The translations under genes were made by a program, and so were the position numbers. A DNA stretch of 64,000 nt from CAYJXJ01 sp964374095. Lineage in GTDB: Bacteria > Elusimicrobiota > Elusimicrobia > UBA1565 > UBA9628. Below the pieces are notes generated by a model. It was given only the letters and a program-made list of their open reading frames with translations. It did no database searches and was not told the origin of the DNA. Positions 62,076-64,000 of the stretch are shown piece after piece; positions within the stretch are counted from its first letter, which is position 1; each line of letters begins with the position of its first letter. The stretch covers positions 1 to 64,000 of the forward strand of contig CAYJXJ010000002.1 of assembly GCA_964374095.1 (NCBI GenBank). The letters run 5' to 3'.

Positions 62076-63464
62076 ATGACCGGGGGGCTGAGGTTGTCGG
62101 CCGCGGGGATTGCCCTCCTCCTGCCGGTCGCGGCTTTCTCCCATCCCGCCTCCTCCGCGCCACGAGACACCGCCGCTTCCCGGCTGGTTCCCACCTTGGA
62201 ATCGCCCTCGCTTCCAATATTACTGGAAGCGAGAATCCTAGGAGGCGCGGTCTTCGACGGCAGGTTGGGGACGGCGCGCGGCCGGGCCGGTTCCTGGGGC
62301 ATCGCCCCTCCGGTGGCGGGCGCTCCCGTACTCGGGGTTCCTCACAACGGCGTTATCCTGCCCCGGGTCGCCTTTAGCGGGCAGGGCCCGGTCTCGGTCC
62401 ATCTCGTGAAGGCCATCGCTGCCTCGCAGGTTTCCATCAAGCTCGCGCTTTACGACTTCTCGCTCCAGGACGTTCTGGAGGCCTTGCAGCGCGCGGCCCG
62501 GCGCGCTCCGGCGGTGAGGATCCAGATCGTGCTGGACGAAGGCCATGTCTTTCCGCGCGGCGGCAGGCGCCGCAGCGCGCAGATCGAAGCGCTCCTGGCC
62601 GAGCCCGGCATCGAGACCCGCATGATCCGCGGCCTGGGAAGCTTCGGGATCATGCATAACAAGGTCGCGGTATTCGACGACGTGTTGATGGAGACCGGTT
62701 CCTATAACTGGGGCCGGGCCGCCGAGACCGTTAATTTCGAGAACGCCATCTTCAGCGACCAGCCCGAGCGTGTCAGGGCTTTCGCCGGCTACTGGGCCTG
62801 GATCTGGCAGAGCGCCTACTCCCCGTCGGAGCCCGGCCGCGGCCCTCCCACCATGAAGCCGGGCCCGCCCCCGGACCTCTCACGGCCGGTGCCCTTCCGG
62901 GACGCGCCCTTCCCGGGCTCGGTGTTCTCTCCCCTGGGGGGCACGGCGGAGTGGATTCTGAAGGCCATCCGCTTATCAAGGGTGAGCATCGACATCGCCC
63001 TCTTTAACTTCTCGAATATGGACATCGCCGCGGCCCTCCTGGAGCGCAAGCAGAATGGGGTCGCGATCCGCCTGGTCCTCGACCGCGGGCAAGCCGGCAA
63101 CAGCGCGGTGATCCCCTTTCTCCGGGAGAACGGCTTCGACATGCGGGTGATGGACGGACGCGCCGCGACCGGCGACATGCACCATAAATTCGCGGTCTTT
63201 GACGGCGCCATGGCCGAGACCGGGGCTTACAATTGGTCCTTTACCGCGGAAAATTACAGCTTCGAGAATGTCTCATTCCTCGACGACCCCGCGGATGTGG
63301 GCGCCTTCCGGGATGAGTTCGGGCGTCTGTGGGCGAAGGCGTTGGTTCCGACCGCGGAAGACCTTCATTGGGAGGGACCTCATTGGGAGGGACTTCAGCG
63401 CGTCGGGTTGTGCCCCGATGGAGAGGCGGAGGGCTCGGATTTGGAGGACGGCTTCCCCGATTGA
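62076..63464 (+). CDS. Secreted phospholipase D-like protein with two HKD motifs
   Basis: The 462-residue protein has a signal peptide (MTGGLRLSAAGIALLLPVAAFS), a leader with LPILLEARILGG somewhat like the leaders of the island genes, and two PLD domains (about 105-250 and 285-430). Each domain has an HKD motif: MHNKVAVFDDVLMETGSYNW and MHHKFAVFDGAMAETGAYNW. Family members cut phosphodiesters of lipids or nucleic acids; this form, with the ETGSYNW signature, resembles Nuc/FAM83-like proteins. Both active sites look complete, so intramolecular pairing is likely. The C-terminus overlaps gpmA by 70 bases. Confidence 0.88.
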   Translation: MTGGLRLSAAGIALLLPVAAFSHPASSAPRDTAASRLVPTLESPSLPILLEARILGGAVFDGRLGTARGRAGSWGIAPPVAGAPVLGVPHNGVILPRVAFSGQGPVSVHLVKAIAASQVSIKLALYDFSLQDVLEALQRAARRAPAVRIQIVLDEGHVFPRGGRRRSAQIEALLAEPGIETRMIRGLGSFGIMHNKVAVFDDVLMETGSYNWGRAAETVNFENAIFSDQPERVRAFAGYWAWIWQSAYSPSEPGRGPPTMKPGPPPDLSRPVPFRDAPFPGSVFSPLGGTAEWILKAIRLSRVSIDIALFNFSNMDIAAALLERKQNGVAIRLVLDRGQAGNSAVIPFLRENGFDMRVMDGRAATGDMHHKFAVFDGAMAETGAYNWSFTAENYSFENVSFLDDPADVGAFRDEFGRLWAKALVPTAEDLHWEGPHWEGLQRVGLCPDGEAEGSDLEDGFPD

Positions 63465-64000
63465 GCGATCTCATAGATCAGGGGCCGGCCCGTCGGAATC
63501 TCGACCTGCATGATCCGCTCGGTGTCGAGCCCGTCGAGCTCCATCACGATGGCCCGCAGGCTGTTGCCGTGGGCGGAGACCAGCACGTTGCGGCCCGTGG
63601 CGGCCGCGGGCAGGATGCGGGTTCGGAAATAGGGCAGGGCCCGGTCCGCGGTATCCTTGAGGCTTTCCCCGCCCGGCGGGCGGACGTCGAATGACCGCCG
63701 CCAAATCCGGACTTGTTCCTCTCCATATTTGGCGGCCGTCTCCGCTTTGTTGAGGCCCTGGAGATCGCCGTAATGCCGCTCGTTGAGGGCCTGGTCGCGC
63801 TCCACGGGCAGGTCCGGCTGGCCGAGTTCGGCCAGCATGAGCGCCAGGGTCTGCTTGGCCCGCAGCAGTTCGGAGGTGAATGCCAAGTCGAAGCGCGTGC
63901 CCCTGAGGGCTTGGCCCGCGCGCTTGGCTTCGGCCTCTCCCAGGGGGGTGATGGGGACGTCCACCCAGCCCGTGAAGCGGTTTTCCAGGTTCCACTGGGA
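63395..64000 (-). CDS. gpmA: 2,3-bisphosphoglycerate-dependent phosphoglycerate mutase (5' truncated)
   Basis: Only the C-terminal 201 residues are in the window; the 5' end, with the RHG motif, lies beyond base 64000. Visible are SQWNLENRFTGWVDVPITPLGEAEAKRAG, SELLRAKQTLALML, LNERHYGDLQGLNKAETA, WRRSFDVRPPGGESL and SAHGNSLRAIVMEL, diagnostic of the dPGM of glycolysis. The tail beyond RPLIYEI is unusually long and reads into the convergent PLD gene. Confidence 0.94.
   Translation of the reverse strand, partial: SQWNLENRFTGWVDVPITPLGEAEAKRAGQALRGTRFDLAFTSELLRAKQTLALMLAELGQPDLPVERDQALNERHYGDLQGLNKAETAAKYGEEQVRIWRRSFDVRPPGGESLKDTADRALPYFRTRILPAAATGRNVLVSAHGNSLRAIVMELDGLDTERIMQVEIPTGRPLIYEIAQSGKPSSKSEPSASPSGHNPTR

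Noticed and set aside
60553..62217. A 554-codon frame containing the CpoB-like protein
   Set aside because: The part upstream of 61359 is a shadow of pal; the lipoprotein signal starts at the GTG overlapping the pal stop codon.
63362..63402. Short tandem duplication (CATTGGGAGGGAC twice) near the end of the PLD gene as a regulatory repeat
   Set aside because: It lies inside coding sequence (HWEG twice in the protein) and is a simple slip duplication.
1..64000. tRNA, rRNA, CRISPR arrays, insertion sequences
   Set aside because: Intergenic stretches were scanned by eye for cloverleaf arms, regular repeats with spacers and terminal inverted repeats; none was convincing.

Overview
This 64 kb window of high-GC DNA (roughly two thirds G+C) comes from a diderm (Gram-negative-type) bacterium. 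It has LptD, a Tol-Pal system, a PorV-like outer-membrane barrel and lipoproteins. The housekeeping order, the very large secreted multidomain proteins and the many four-base start/stop overlaps fit an environmental lineage of the Elusimicrobiota or a related phylum. That assignment is inference; no rRNA or tRNA gene is present to confirm it. The sequence looks like a metagenome scaffold, because a run of ten N at 14647-14656 sits inside a gene.

Region 1 (1-22300) is the most unusual part. Six large proteins (starts 836, 7293, 9770, 12298, 15648, 18851) each begin with a secretion signal followed by a low-complexity, Pro/Ala/Gly-rich leader with related short motifs. After the leader they diverge: a polytopic MFS-like module fused to two ATP-grasp domains; two HAD-like plus PD-(D/E)XK-like proteins, one of which looks degenerate; two HAD plus MFS fusions; and a site-2 protease (M50) fused to a subtilisin (S8). 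A PrcB-like protein, an SLT lytic transglycosylase and a lone response-regulator receiver accompany them. This is the best candidate for an undescribed system. One possible reading is a set of secreted or membrane polyproteins with a dedicated protease, but the function is unknown.

Region 2 (22370-32100) holds a 2409-residue surface protein (propeller, about 13 fibronectin-III-like repeats, FlgD/T9SS-like C-terminal domain) next to a PorV/PorQ-type barrel, then an HNH nuclease gene. Region 3 (32300-39050, minus strand) is a housekeeping operon read from a strong trxA promoter: trxA, polA, rhomboid protease, coaE, rho, M23 peptidase. Region 4 (39105-47180, plus strand) is rpmE, a terminator, then prfA, prmC, murA, folC, a ROK kinase and lptD.

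Region 5 (47184-56100) is mixed: a beta-propeller protein, a vapBC toxin-antitoxin pair, a DUF885-type peptidase, nucleotide-sugar genes (rmlA, an epimerase, rmlB), a single-pass membrane protein, a 30-residue peptide gene, a thioredoxin-like lipoprotein and thymidine kinase. Region 6 (56176-64000) is a minus-strand pal-cpoB-tolB operon ending in a novel repeat/HEAT protein, then a secreted two-HKD phospholipase D-like protein and the 3' part of gpmA.

Two kinds of transcription start are visible. Some genes have -35/-10 boxes, a leader and a Shine-Dalgarno site. Others have a -10-like box only 4-9 bases before the start codon and no Shine-Dalgarno site, which suggests leaderless mRNAs. No CRISPR array, rRNA, tRNA, insertion sequence or prophage was seen.
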